Shown here: positions 51,692 through 60,319 of the stretch, piece by piece | Numbering within the stretch: the first letter of the stretch is position 1 | Layout: each line of letters starts with the position of its first letter | Assembly: GCA_017501355.1 (NCBI GenBank) | Contig: JAFVXA010000054.1 | Location: 20,348-84,347 of the forward strand | Reading direction: 5' to 3' | DNA length: 64,000 nt | Origin: Oscillospiraceae bacterium | GTDB taxonomy: Bacteria > Bacillota > Clostridia > Oscillospirales > Oscillospiraceae | The notes under the pieces: model-generated | What the model was told of the DNA's origin: nothing | What the model saw: only the letters and a program-made list of their open reading frames with translations | Database searches by the model: none | Translations under genes and position numbers: made by a program

Positions 51692-53302
51692 TCAGTGAAT
51701 GAGGCGGTAATCGTCTCCTGCAAATTCCTTGATCTCTTTGGCGGAGGTGGAGAGGAACATGCTGTTGCGGCTCTTGCCCTTGACATAGTACAGGGACAGA
51801 TCCGCGCAGTAGGTGAAGTCCCAGAGACGGTTGGCACCTTCGGGGACTTTCAGGAAAATGCCCTGACTGACGGTGACGTAGGGGGCTGCGCGGGAGTGCT
51901 TATGCTCCACCTGCAGCGCGGTGAGCTGTTCTCTGATCTGCGCGGCAAAGGCGAGAATTTCCTCCTTGGAATAATCCTCGTAGATGATCATAAATTCATC
52001 GCCGCCGTAGCGCCCCACATGGATGCCTTCGTGTTCCTCCAGACTTTGCAGGACGCGGGCGATGGCAACGAGACATTCGTCGCCCGCCTGATGACCGTAG
52101 TTGTCGTTGTATTCCTTGTAATAGTCGATGTCCAGCAGCTCCACGCCCAGATTGGTGCCGTTCATATAACCGCGATGGAAGGCTGCTTCTGCCACCTCGT
52201 TGAGCTTGAAGCGGTTCTTGATGCCCGTGAGGGCATCCTTTTCGGAGCGTTCGCGGAGAATGGAGTTATCCCGCTCGGTTTCCGCGCGCATATCCATCTC
52301 GTTTTCAAGAGAGCTGCGGGTGATGATGTTGTGTACCGCGAGCTGACGGCGCTGCAGATCCCGCTGCTTGGAGATCTCATAAAACTCTGCCGCCTGCTGG
52401 AGATACTTCTGCTGTTCGCCGATCTTCTGGTAGTATTCCAGACGGAGCTTGCAGAGGGTTTCACGGGCAAAGAGACTCTGCAGCTCTCGGTCCATGACGG
52501 CAAGGAGCTCTTCCAGCGCGTCATAGCGCGCAATGGTGAGCAGAAGATGGGCGTGGTACTCGATCTCGGTGAGGAAATCGTAGATGACAGAGGAGAGATC
52601 GGTGGCGCGGAGCGTTTCAATGATCTCGTTGCATCTGGCAAGGTCGCCCTTGCTGTGATAAAAGCTTGCCTGCAGGAACAGGATGGAGCAGCGGTCGAAC
52701 ATATCGTCCTGATGGCAGGAGATGACCTGATTCATGTGCTGTTCCGCCTCGTCCAGCTGACCGAGGTGAATATAGCAGTAGGCGAGGTTGCCGAAAATGA
52801 TGGCGTTGGCTTTGGGATTGGAGGCAATGCCCTCGGCACAGATTTTCAGCTGCTCAACGGCAAGCTCATATTCGCCAAGGGAGATATACATATCTGCAAT
52901 GTTGTTGATGATGCGATATGTCTGGGTCGTGAGATGATGTTCTTTACAGAAGCGCAGTCCCACAAAGAAATAGTCCACCGCAAGAGAATGCTCGCCCTGG
53001 AACGAGGCGACGTTGCCAAGGGCGTTGTACGCTCTGCCCGCCAGTTCCCACTGCTCGGTCTGGCAAAGAGGCTCAATGCAGCGCACCAGCAGGTCATAGC
53101 CGCGGTCAAGCTGGGCATGGAGATAGCAGGTCAGACCCTTGTAGAACTGGCAGTAGGCACGCAGTTCGTCGGAGTCCACTTCATAGGCATACTGCTCCAC
53201 CGCTTCGCAGCGATCCAGCGTTCCCTTGAGGTCATCCACATAATTCTCTTCGATCAGCGTTCTCAGTTCGGTGATTCGTGGGGGAAAGATTTCAGGAGAC
53301 AT
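51692..53302 (-). CDS. TPR-GGDEF diguanylate cyclase
   Basis: The 536-residue cytoplasmic protein has tetratricopeptide-like helix repeats over about 20-350 (for example AGRAYNALGNVASFQGEHSLAVDYF and INNIADMYISLGEYELAVEQL) and a C-terminal GGDEF domain. YGGDEFMIIYED is intact, and DIDYYKEYNDNYGH carries the metal Asp, so c-di-GMP synthesis is expected. The repeats probably bind a protein partner. ATG at 53302 has AAAGGAG about 9 nt before it. No EAL domain is present. Confidence 0.92.
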   Translation of the reverse strand: MSPEIFPPRITELRTLIEENYVDDLKGTLDRCEAVEQYAYEVDSDELRAYCQFYKGLTCYLHAQLDRGYDLLVRCIEPLCQTEQWELAGRAYNALGNVASFQGEHSLAVDYFFVGLRFCKEHHLTTQTYRIINNIADMYISLGEYELAVEQLKICAEGIASNPKANAIIFGNLAYCYIHLGQLDEAEQHMNQVISCHQDDMFDRCSILFLQASFYHSKGDLARCNEIIETLRATDLSSVIYDFLTEIEYHAHLLLTIARYDALEELLAVMDRELQSLFARETLCKLRLEYYQKIGEQQKYLQQAAEFYEISKQRDLQRRQLAVHNIITRSSLENEMDMRAETERDNSILRERSEKDALTGIKNRFKLNEVAEAAFHRGYMNGTNLGVELLDIDYYKEYNDNYGHQAGDECLVAIARVLQSLEEHEGIHVGRYGGDEFMIIYEDYSKEEILAFAAQIREQLTALQVEHKHSRAAPYVTVSQGIFLKVPEGANRLWDFTYCADLSLYYVKGKSRNSMFLSTSAKEIKEFAGDDYRLIH

Positions 53303-53433
53303 GGGGAAGGCTCCTTTCCTCGCATAATTCATTAAATAATATTCTATATGTTATAGATATAAAATTCAATAAAAATTTGACCTGCGGTGAATATTTATGC
53401 TTTTTGACTGAAAAATGATAAAATGTATGTAAA

Positions 53434-53459
53434 AAATCCCCTGTGCGAACAGGGGATTT
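53434..53459. terminator. terminator hairpin after the EamA gene
   Basis: AAATCCCCTGT pairs with ACAGGGGATTT around GCGA, and a T run follows on the minus strand. It partly lies between the ends of two genes. Confidence 0.85.
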
Positions 53460-53466
53460 GCATGGC

Positions 53467-54360
53467 TTACGCTTTGTGTGTCTTTTCGGGGAGTTCGCTG
53501 ACTATGGTGGAACCCAGTACCGCTACCGCACCCACAAGGCTCAGTACGCTCATGGACTCCTTCAGCACCAGTGCGGACAGCAGCACTGCCACGATGGGGT
53601 CGATGTAGCTGAAGAGGGCGAGGGTCTGCGCCGAGAGAACGCGTGTCGTACCGAAATACATGGCATACGCAAAGCCGGTGTGCACAATGCCCATGATCAG
53701 CAGCATGACGACGGTGTTGGTGTCAAAGCTGAGGGTGCTCCAGTTTTCCGTGAGGAGAGTGTAGGGCAGCAGCACCACGGCGGCAATGCCAAGCTGCATG
53801 ATGGTCTTGTCGTAGGCGCTGATATCGCGGATGCCCTTATTCAGCAGCACCACGGAGGCATAGAATACAGCTGCCGCGAGTCCAAACAGAACGCCCTTCA
53901 TTTCGCCGATACCGCTGATGCCCGTCTCCGCAAAGCCGGAGACCAGCACCATGCCACCGAGGGCGACCACCACGCAGAGACCCTTGCGCAGCGTCAGCTT
54001 TTCCTTCAGCAGCAGGGGAGAGGCGAGGATGATGAAAATGGGAGCCATGTAGTAGCAAAGGGTTGCCGTTGCGACGGAAGTATACTGATAGGCTTCAAAC
54101 AGCAAGATCCAGTTAAAGCCCAGCAGGATGCCCGACAAAATCAGCAGCCACAGATTCTTGCGGACGGCTTCACGGTCGATCTTCTGCCGCTTGGCGAGAA
54201 TCAGTCCCAGCAGGAACAGCGTGCCCACCACGGCGCGGACCATGGCGATGATGCTGGAAGGCAGCACGATACCGCGGCGGAAGATACCGATGGTACCGAA
54301 AATGAACATGGAAAGCGCGAGCTTGGCTCTTGCGGAATTTTCTTCGGAATGGAAAGTCAT
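53467..54360 (-). CDS. EamA-family (DMT) transporter
   Basis: The 297-residue membrane protein has ten helices in two EamA repeats, with GTIGIFRRGI and SSIIAMVRAVVG in the first and IDPIVAVLLSALVLKESMS in the second. It is a likely exporter of a small metabolite; the substrate is unknown. It is not closely like the EamA protein near 26 kb. It is divergent from azlC. Confidence 0.9.
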   Translation of the reverse strand: MTFHSEENSARAKLALSMFIFGTIGIFRRGIVLPSSIIAMVRAVVGTLFLLGLILAKRQKIDREAVRKNLWLLILSGILLGFNWILLFEAYQYTSVATATLCYYMAPIFIILASPLLLKEKLTLRKGLCVVVALGGMVLVSGFAETGISGIGEMKGVLFGLAAAVFYASVVLLNKGIRDISAYDKTIMQLGIAAVVLLPYTLLTENWSTLSFDTNTVVMLLIMGIVHTGFAYAMYFGTTRVLSAQTLALFSYIDPIVAVLLSALVLKESMSVLSLVGAVAVLGSTIVSELPEKTHKA

Positions 54361-54495
54361 GGAAAAAACCTCTTGTCACAGAATGGGGAAATTATAGCAC
54401 GCCGCGGTACGCCCTGCAAGGGTGATTTGCGCGGCTTGACAAGGGGAATGGCGCTTGGTATCATGTCGGTATTCTAAAGCGGCAGGTGAAAGAAG

Positions 54496-55182
54496 ATGAA
54501 ACGACAGCAGGTCCTTGCGGGAGCAAAAGCGGGCGTTCCCATCGTGTTTGGCTTTGTACCCGTGGCGATCGCCTTTGCGGTCATGGCGCAGCAGGCGGGC
54601 TTTCGCGGCGGCGAAACGGTGCTGATGAGCGCCACCGTTTTTGCGGGAGCAAGCCAGATCATGGCGGCGGGGATGTTCGGCAAGGGGGCGGGGATCGCCG
54701 CCATTATACTTGCGACCTTTATGATGAATCTGCGCCATGTGATCATGAGCACCTGTGTATTCAACCGGATGCAAAACGCGCCGCTGCCGCTGCGGCTGCT
54801 TGCAGCGTTCGGTCTGACGGATGAATCCTTCGGCTGCTTTACCACCCTCGAAAAGGAGCGCTGTACCATCTGGTTTTTCCTTGGGCTCATCACCGTGACC
54901 TACTCCTCTTGGGTGGGCGGGACAGCGCTGGGCGTGCTGTTTTCGAGCTTTTTGCCGCCCATCATTTCCGCAAGCCTCGGGATTGCCCTCTATGCCCTTT
55001 TCATTGGCATCCTTGCGCCGAACCTCGGCGGTAATGTGCGTTTGGTGATGCTGGTGCTGCTTGCGGGCGGCATGAACGCCCTGCTCTGCCGCGTGATGGA
55101 TTCCAGCTGGGCGCTGATCGCGGCAACGCTGGCATCCGCCTGTTTCGGACTGTTTTTTGTGGAGGATACCGACCTTGCGTAG
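54496..55182 (+). CDS. azlC: AzlC family branched-chain amino-acid exporter subunit
   Basis: The 228-residue protein has the AzlC form: GVPIVFGFVPVAIAFAVMA, SATVFAGASQIMAAG and the LRHVIMSTCVF block. With AzlD it exports branched-chain amino acids or analogues. Its TAG stop overlaps the start region of azlD, so the two subunits are co-translated. Confidence 0.93.
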   Translation: MKRQQVLAGAKAGVPIVFGFVPVAIAFAVMAQQAGFRGGETVLMSATVFAGASQIMAAGMFGKGAGIAAIILATFMMNLRHVIMSTCVFNRMQNAPLPLRLLAAFGLTDESFGCFTTLEKERCTIWFFLGLITVTYSSWVGGTALGVLFSSFLPPIISASLGIALYALFIGILAPNLGGNVRLVMLVLLAGGMNALLCRVMDSSWALIAATLASACFGLFFVEDTDLA

Positions 55183-55486
55183 TGAAGTGATTTTTCTGCT
55201 GCTGGGGATGACTCTTGTGACCTATATCCCCCGCGCCCTTCCCGCGGCGCTGAGTGAGAAAATGAAGTTTTCTCCTCGCGTGGAGAAATTTTTGAAGCTG
55301 ATTCCCTATACCGCCATGGCGGCGATCATTTTCCCCGGTATCCTCACAGCAGATGCGGCAAACCCTGCCTACGGTCTTGCGGGGGGTGCGGTGGCGCTGG
55401 CAGCAGGGCTGAAAAAGAAGTCGGTCATGGTCTGCGTGCTCGCTGCCGTGGCGACAGAGCTGTTGCTGTATCTGATGGTCGGATAA
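55175..55486 (+). CDS. azlD: AzlD family transporter small subunit
   Basis: The 103-residue protein has three to four membrane helices and the AzlD block TYIPRALPAAL.EKMKFSPRVEKFLKLIPYTAMAAIIFPGIL. TTG at 55175 is chosen, since GGAGG at 55161-55165 is 9 nt before it; GTG at 55187 is an alternative. It overlaps azlC by 8 nt. Confidence 0.92.
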   Translation: MRSEVIFLLLGMTLVTYIPRALPAALSEKMKFSPRVEKFLKLIPYTAMAAIIFPGILTADAANPAYGLAGGAVALAAGLKKKSVMVCVLAAVATELLLYLMVG

Positions 55487-55536
55487 ATTGGATCAGAAGC
55501 AAAGACGCGTTGCAAATGAATAGGAATGAAAAAAGA

Positions 55537-55575
55537 CGAGTGGTTCAACCCGGAGGGGGTGTCCACTCGCCTTTT
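55537..55575 (+). terminator. terminator hairpin between azlD and feoA
   Basis: CGAGTGG pairs with CCACTCG across a 19-nt loop that can form a smaller inner stem, followed by CCTTTT. Confidence 0.6.
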
Positions 55576-55608
55576 GATGATATTTCAGGAAAAATTTTCA
55601 TATCCCCC

Positions 55609-55637
55609 TTGACAAATCGCGGGAGGTGGGATAAGAT
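55609..55637 (+). promoter_or_regulatory. sigma-A promoter of the feoAB locus
   Basis: TTGACA and TAAGAT are exactly 17 bp apart. The first GTTAGC operator begins about 9 nt after the -10, over the expected start point. Confidence 0.8.
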
Positions 55638-55645
55638 ACTTATGA

Positions 55646-55663
55646 AGTTAGCGGTCGCTAACT
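55646..55663 (+). promoter_or_regulatory. GTTAGC operator 1 at the feo promoter
   Basis: Arms AGTTAGCG and CGCTAACT flank two bases. The core is like DtxR/IdeR-type iron boxes, which contain GTTAG and CTAAC half-sites. Confidence 0.75.
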
Positions 55664-55680
55664 GATTATTCAGAACGATG

Positions 55681-55696
55681 GTTAGCGCTGGCTAAC
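55681..55696 (+). promoter_or_regulatory. GTTAGC operator 2 before feoA
   Basis: GTTAGC and GCTAAC are separated by GCTG, 34 bp downstream of operator 1 and just before the feoA ribosome site. Confidence 0.7.
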
Positions 55697-55721
55697 TGCG
55701 AAATAGAAAGGAGCCGATACC

Positions 55722-55943
55722 ATGAGTAAGATCAATTTGATGAACGCGGCAGAAGGCAGGGAATGGATCATCCGCGATATCAACACCCAGGACGAGGAGC
55801 TGAATGCTTTCCTGTTCTCCCTTGGCTGCTATACCGGTGAACCCATTACCGTGGTTTCTCGCAGAAAGAATCACTGTGTCGTCTCCATCAAGGACGGCAG
55901 ATACAACATCGACAGTCATCTGGCAGCGGCGATCCTCGTCTGA
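55722..55943 (+). CDS. feoA: FeoA-like ferrous iron transport protein
   Basis: The 73-residue protein has the small SH3-like FeoA fold: REWIIRDINTQDEELNAFLFSLGCYTGEPITVVSRRKNHCVVSIKDGRYNIDSHLAAAILV. It is thought to tune FeoB. The usual REL and GL.PG motifs are altered to LFSLGCYTG. GAAAGGAGCCGATACC lies before the ATG. feoB follows with a hairpin operator in the 94-nt gap. Confidence 0.9.
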   Translation: MSKINLMNAAEGREWIIRDINTQDEELNAFLFSLGCYTGEPITVVSRRKNHCVVSIKDGRYNIDSHLAAAILV

Positions 55944-55970
55944 GAACGGGGACGCGTGCCGCTTTTCTTT

Positions 55971-56002
55971 GCAGATCGGTTAGCGTAAGGTAACCGATCT
56001 GC
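55971..56002 (+). promoter_or_regulatory. GTTAGC-type operator or hairpin 3 between feoA and feoB
   Basis: Perfect 12-bp arms GCAGATCGGTTA and TAACCGATCTGC flank 8 bp. It holds a GTTAGC half-site plus GTAAC, and could also act as an RNA hairpin between the two genes. Confidence 0.65.
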
Positions 56003-56036
56003 GGCGCAGAACACAGATATGCAGGAGGAAGAACAC

Positions 56037-58031
56037 ATGAGAATCGCCTTTGCGGGTAACCCCAACAGCGGCAAGACCACCATGTATAATGCCCTGACGG
56101 GTCGCAACGAAAAGGTGGGCAACTGGGCGGGCGTGACCGTTGACAAAAAGGAAGCCCCCATCAAGAAAGTTTACACCAACGATCTGGAGCTGACCGCCGT
56201 GGATCTCCCCGGTGCGTACTCCATGTCTCCCTTCACTTCGGAGGAGAGTGTCACCAGTACCTATGTGAAAAACGAGAATCCCGATGTGATCATCAATATC
56301 GTGGACTCCACCAATCTCAGCCGCAGTCTGTTCTTTACCACGCAGCTGCTGGAACTGGGGGTGCCCATGGTGGTGGCGCTGAACAAGAGTGATATCAACC
56401 AGAAGAAGGAAACCACCATCGACGCAAAGCTCCTCAGCGAGCTGCTGGGCTGTCCGGTGGTGGAAACAGTGTCTACCTCTGCCGCCGGTCTCGCAGAGCT
56501 GATGCGTGAAGCGGTGGCACAGGTGGGGAAGGAGCAGACTGCGCCTTACCGCGAGGACAGCGCTGCCCTTACCAGTAAGGAAGCGGCGCAGACCGCTGAC
56601 CGCAAGCGCTACGCCTTTGTCAACGAGATCGTCGGCAGGGTGGAGAGCCGCAAGGTGCTGACCTGTGAGTTCAGCGCACAGGATCGTCTGGACGATGTGC
56701 TGACCCATCCCGTGTTGGGACTTGGCATCTTTGCTGTGGTCATGTTCCTGGTTTTCAATATTTCGCAGGCATCTGTCGGTCCTTTTCTGGCAGATACCCT
56801 TGTGGCATGGCTGGAAGGCTTCCAGAGCATGGTGGCAGAGCGGGTCTCCGGCGCGTCTGACATTCTGCAGGCGCTGCTGGTGGACGGTGTCATCGGCGGC
56901 GTGATCGCCGTTATCGGCTTCCTGCCCCTCGTCATGGTGATGTATTTTCTCATCGCCCTGCTGGAGGATTGCGGCTATATGGCACGCGCCACTGTGGTGC
57001 TGGACCCCATTTTCAAGCGTGTGGGACTCTCCGGTAAGTCTGTGATCCCCTTTGTTATCGGCACGGGCTGTGCCATCCCCGGCATCATGGCGTGCCGCAC
57101 CATCCGCGATGAGCGGGAGCGCCGCGCAGCCGTCATGCTGACCCCCTTCATGCCCTGTGGCGCGAAGCTGCCCGTCATTGCCCTCTTTGCGGGTGCGTTC
57201 TTCGCCGATGCCGCGTGGGTGGGTACGCTGATGTACTTTGCAGGTATCTTTTTGATCCTGCTGGGCGCACTGCTCATCAACAAGATCACGGGCAACAAGG
57301 CGCGCAAGAAGTTCTTCATCATGGAGCTGCCCGAGTATAAGATCCCGTCTCTCAAGCGGGCGTTCCTCTCCATGTGCAGCCGCGGCTGGGCATACATCGT
57401 CAAGGCGGGCACCATCATTCTCCTCTGCAACACCGTGGTGCAGATCATGCAGACCTTTGACTGGAGCTTCTCCGTGGCAGAGAGTGCGGATGCCTCCATC
57501 CTTGCCTCCATCGCAGGTCCCTTTGCCTATGTCCTCGTCCCCATTGTGGGCGTGCTGTCGTGGCAGATGGCGGCGGCAGCCGTCACGGGCTTCATTGCCA
57601 AGGAAAACGTGGTGGGCACGCTTGCGGTCTGCTTTGTGGGTTTGGAAAACCTCATTGATGCCGAGGAGCTGGCGCTGATGGAAGGCGCAGGCGCGGAGGT
57701 CGCGGGGATCATGGCGATCACCAAGGCGGCAGCTCTCGCGTATCTGATGTTCAATCTCTTTACGCCCCCCTGCTTCGCCGCCATCGGTGCGATGAACTCC
57801 GAAATGGGCGACCGCAAGTGGCTCTGGGGCGGCATCGGTCTGCAGCTCGGCACGGGCTACAGCGTGGGCTATCTGGTCTACCAGATCGGTACGCTCATTA
57901 CCACCGGTTCTCTTGGCGAGGGCTTCTTTGCGGGGCTCAGCGTCGTGGCAGTCTTTGTGGGTATCCTCGTCTATCTCTGCGTGAAGGCGGAGAGACAGCT
58001 GAAGGCTGAAAAGGCAACCAGCAAGAAGTAA
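56037..58031 (+). CDS. feoB: FeoB ferrous iron transporter
   Basis: The 664-residue protein has a cytoplasmic G domain with G1 GNPNSGKT (7-14), G3 DLPGAYSM and G4 NKSD near 119. About eight to ten membrane helices hold the two gate regions with the conserved Cys motifs (VIGTGCAIPGIM and TPFMPCGAKLPV), then SWQMAAAAVTGFIAKENVVGT. It imports Fe2+. AGGAGG lies 8 nt before ATG at 56037. A downstream DUF3793 gene shares the same operator type. Confidence 0.97.
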   Translation: MRIAFAGNPNSGKTTMYNALTGRNEKVGNWAGVTVDKKEAPIKKVYTNDLELTAVDLPGAYSMSPFTSEESVTSTYVKNENPDVIINIVDSTNLSRSLFFTTQLLELGVPMVVALNKSDINQKKETTIDAKLLSELLGCPVVETVSTSAAGLAELMREAVAQVGKEQTAPYREDSAALTSKEAAQTADRKRYAFVNEIVGRVESRKVLTCEFSAQDRLDDVLTHPVLGLGIFAVVMFLVFNISQASVGPFLADTLVAWLEGFQSMVAERVSGASDILQALLVDGVIGGVIAVIGFLPLVMVMYFLIALLEDCGYMARATVVLDPIFKRVGLSGKSVIPFVIGTGCAIPGIMACRTIRDERERRAAVMLTPFMPCGAKLPVIALFAGAFFADAAWVGTLMYFAGIFLILLGALLINKITGNKARKKFFIMELPEYKIPSLKRAFLSMCSRGWAYIVKAGTIILLCNTVVQIMQTFDWSFSVAESADASILASIAGPFAYVLVPIVGVLSWQMAAAAVTGFIAKENVVGTLAVCFVGLENLIDAEELALMEGAGAEVAGIMAITKAAALAYLMFNLFTPPCFAAIGAMNSEMGDRKWLWGGIGLQLGTGYSVGYLVYQIGTLITTGSLGEGFFAGLSVVAVFVGILVYLCVKAERQLKAEKATSKK

Positions 58032-58096
58032 TCAAGCCATTGGCTCTCCTGCCCTGTGGGAAACCGCAGGGCGGGAGAGTACTTCTTTATACGGGA

Positions 58097-58112
58097 GTTA
58101 GCTGGCGCTAAC
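58097..58112 (+). promoter_or_regulatory. GTTAGC operator 4 after feoB
   Basis: GTTAGC and GCTAAC are separated by TGGC, in the gap between feoB and the DUF3793 gene. Confidence 0.7.
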
Positions 58113-58150
58113 CGAAAGAAAACGCATATACTAAAGTGCAAATTTCTCAA

Positions 58151-58174
58151 CGGCAGTTAGCGCGCTAACTGCCG
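58151..58174 (+). promoter_or_regulatory. GTTAGC operator 5, 24-bp perfect palindrome before the DUF3793 gene
   Basis: CGGCAGTTAGCG is followed directly by its reverse complement. Its half-sites are two bases closer than in operators 2 and 4. It ends 14 nt before the start codon. Confidence 0.72.
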
Positions 58175-58188
58175 GGAAGGAGCAACCC

Positions 58189-58740
58189 ATGTCCGAAGAA
58201 CTGATCATCCGCCATTGTTCGCCCACCCTTGCGGGGCTGAAGACGGGAAATCTCTTCTCCTGTACCTTTACTTCGGAGGAGCAGCTGCGCCGTGACATTG
58301 TGGCGCTGAATAAGAAACTCGTGCCCAAGGGTCTCCGTGTGCTGCCCCTGCGGACGGAGGGGGATCGTGCGCTGATCTACGTTTACCGCGTCAGCGGTCT
58401 CAAGCGGGATTTGGAGGATGCAGCCGCGCGGGACATTCTGCTGCGTAGCGGCTATGCGGCAGAAAAGCCCGATCAGTGCGTGCGCCAGCTTATGCGCCGT
58501 CTGCGCGAACAGAAGGATTTCCCCCATGAAATCGGTCTCTTTCTCAGCTACCCGCCGGAGGATGTGCGGGGGTTCATGGAAAACCGAGCCTGCGGGCACA
58601 AGTGCGTGGGCTGCTGGAAGGTCTATGGTGACGAGGAGGCGGCGAAGAAGTGCTTCGCAAGATACGACAAGTGTACCCGTGTGTACAGCGACTGCTGGGA
58701 GCAGGGGACGAGCTTGGAGAGACTGACGGTGGCAGGATGA
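58189..58740 (+). CDS. DUF3793 family protein
   Basis: The 183-residue soluble protein matches the DUF3793 family in layout: an N-terminal CSPTLAGLKTGNLFSC, a middle YVYRVSGLKRDLEDAAARDILLRSGY, then HEIGLFLSYPPEDVRGFMENRACGHKCVGCWKVYGDEEAA with several Cys and His. The family often lies next to feoB or other metal genes, as here, and its role is unproven; the Cys/His set could bind iron. AAGGAGCAACCC precedes the ATG. Shared GTTAGC operators suggest co-regulation with feoAB. Confidence 0.85.
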   Translation: MSEELIIRHCSPTLAGLKTGNLFSCTFTSEEQLRRDIVALNKKLVPKGLRVLPLRTEGDRALIYVYRVSGLKRDLEDAAARDILLRSGYAAEKPDQCVRQLMRRLREQKDFPHEIGLFLSYPPEDVRGFMENRACGHKCVGCWKVYGDEEAAKKCFARYDKCTRVYSDCWEQGTSLERLTVAG

Positions 58741-58819
58741 CTCGCGAAATCACTCGCGAAAAACTTCATTTTTCTGCGAATCCTTTGCTGCTGACTGCGG
58801 CAAAGAGGAATATTCCCTC

Positions 58820-58849
58820 TTGCGAAAGTTCGTCTCCCACGGCTATAAT
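58820..58849 (+). promoter_or_regulatory. promoter of the MATE gene with upstream palindrome
   Basis: TTGCGA and TATAAT are 18 bp apart. A GGAATATTCC palindrome (58807-58816) lies just before the -35, and a 10-bp direct repeat ACTCGCGAAA occurs near 58740-58762. Confidence 0.55.
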
Positions 58850-58884
58850 ATCCCTCGAAAGAAATCAGAGAAGGGGGGATGGAG

Positions 58885-60270
58885 ATGGCAAAGCGCTGGC
58901 AATGGAGCCCGGGTATGTTGGCGGTGATCTGGTCACTGGCGTGGCCCACCATGCTGGAGCAGCTCATGCAGACGGCGGTGCAGTATATCGACACTGCCAT
59001 GGTGGGCGTGCTGGGCACCTCCGCCACGGCGGCGGTGGGTGCGACGAGTACGGTGAACTGGCTGGTCAACAGTTCCATTTCCGCCCTCAGCATCGGCTTT
59101 TTGTCTTATATCGCCCGCGCCCGGGGCGCGGGGGATGAGCGTGCAGTGAAGCGTGCGGTGGTGCAGGTGGTGCTGACGACCCTGCTTGTGGGCAGCGTCT
59201 TTACGGCGCTGACGGTGGGGCTGAGTTCCCTTGTGCCCGTCTGGATGCAGGTGGATCCCGCCCTGCAAAGCCTTGCAGCAAGATATTTCCTCGTCATCTA
59301 TCTTCCCATGCTGCCCCGTACGGCGAGCATTATGTTTGGCACGGTGCTCCGCGCCGTGGGTGACACCAAGACGCCCATGAAGATCGGCATTGCCATGAAC
59401 ATCACCAATGTGGTGCTGAACTTCCTGCTGATTTATGAGAGCCGCAGCGTGACACTGTTCGGGCAGGAGGTCTTTCTCCCCGGCGCAGGTCTCGGTGTCA
59501 TCGGTGCAGCGACTGCCAGTGCCGTCGCCTTTACCGTAGGCGGTGTTGCCATCACGGTGGTACTGGCGCGACACAAGATCGCATCGCCGAGAGGGGAACG
59601 CTTCCGTTTTGACGGCGAGGTTATGCGTCCGTGTCTGCGTGTAGCGCTGCCGAATATGCTGCAGCGCTTTGGCACCTCCTTCGGCTATGTGGCGTTTGCG
59701 TCCATGATCAATGCCCTCGGCGAGATTTCTACCGCGGCACACACCATTGCCAACACCGTGGAGTCTGCCTTCTACATCCCCGGCTTCGGTATGCAGACCG
59801 CGGCGGCAACTCTTTCCGGCAATGCCTACGGTGCCAGCGACCGCAAGCGCATGAAGGAACTCAGCGATATGTTCCTGCCCCTTGAGATCGCGCTGATGCT
59901 CGTTTCGGGCGGTCTGCTGTTCGCCTTTGCTCCCGCGCTGATGGACATTTTCTCCGACAGTGCCGAGGTCATCGCCCTCGGCGCGGTGGTGCTGCGGATG
60001 GTGGCGGTGTCCGAGCCGTTCTACGGTGTTTCCATCATTGTGGAGGGTATGATGCAGGGCGTGGGACGGACGAAAGAGCCCTTCCGCTACAACATCCTCG
60101 GTATGTGGGGTGTCCGTATTCTGGGTACGTATATCTGCACCAAGCACCTCGGCTTCGGACTGGTGTCCGCGTGGGCTTGTATGATCGGGCATAATATGCT
60201 GGTGTTCGCCCTGTTCCTGCGCTGCTTTGTCAGCGGGCGGTGGAATCCGCTGAACCAAAAAGAGGTATGA
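58885..60270 (+). CDS. MATE family multidrug/cation exporter
   Basis: The 461-residue protein has 12 membrane helices in two MATE halves: AWPTMLEQLMQTAVQYIDTAMVG in the first and VALPNMLQRFGTSFGYVAFASMINALGE in the second. It should use a cation gradient to export drugs or metabolites; the substrate is unknown. ATG at 58885 is chosen because GGGGGG ends 6 nt before it, while ATG at 58879 touches it. It has its own promoter and terminator. Confidence 0.93.
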   Translation: MAKRWQWSPGMLAVIWSLAWPTMLEQLMQTAVQYIDTAMVGVLGTSATAAVGATSTVNWLVNSSISALSIGFLSYIARARGAGDERAVKRAVVQVVLTTLLVGSVFTALTVGLSSLVPVWMQVDPALQSLAARYFLVIYLPMLPRTASIMFGTVLRAVGDTKTPMKIGIAMNITNVVLNFLLIYESRSVTLFGQEVFLPGAGLGVIGAATASAVAFTVGGVAITVVLARHKIASPRGERFRFDGEVMRPCLRVALPNMLQRFGTSFGYVAFASMINALGEISTAAHTIANTVESAFYIPGFGMQTAAATLSGNAYGASDRKRMKELSDMFLPLEIALMLVSGGLLFAFAPALMDIFSDSAEVIALGAVVLRMVAVSEPFYGVSIIVEGMMQGVGRTKEPFRYNILGMWGVRILGTYICTKHLGFGLVSAWACMIGHNMLVFALFLRCFVSGRWNPLNQKEV

Positions 60271-60272
60271 AA

Positions 60273-60305
60273 AACAGCCCTTCGCCATGACGGCGAAGGG
60301 CTGTT
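60273..60305. terminator. bidirectional terminator hairpin
   Basis: AACAGCCCTTCGCC pairs perfectly with GGCGAAGGGCTGTT around ATGAC. It lies between convergent genes. Confidence 0.9.
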
Positions 60306-60319
60306 CCTGTTTTTTGCTG

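Noticed and set aside
55646..58174. GTTAGC palindromes as transposon ends or a CRISPR-like array
   Set aside because: The intervals are unequal, contain feoA and feoB, show no target duplication or transposase, and spacers are genes rather than short unique units.
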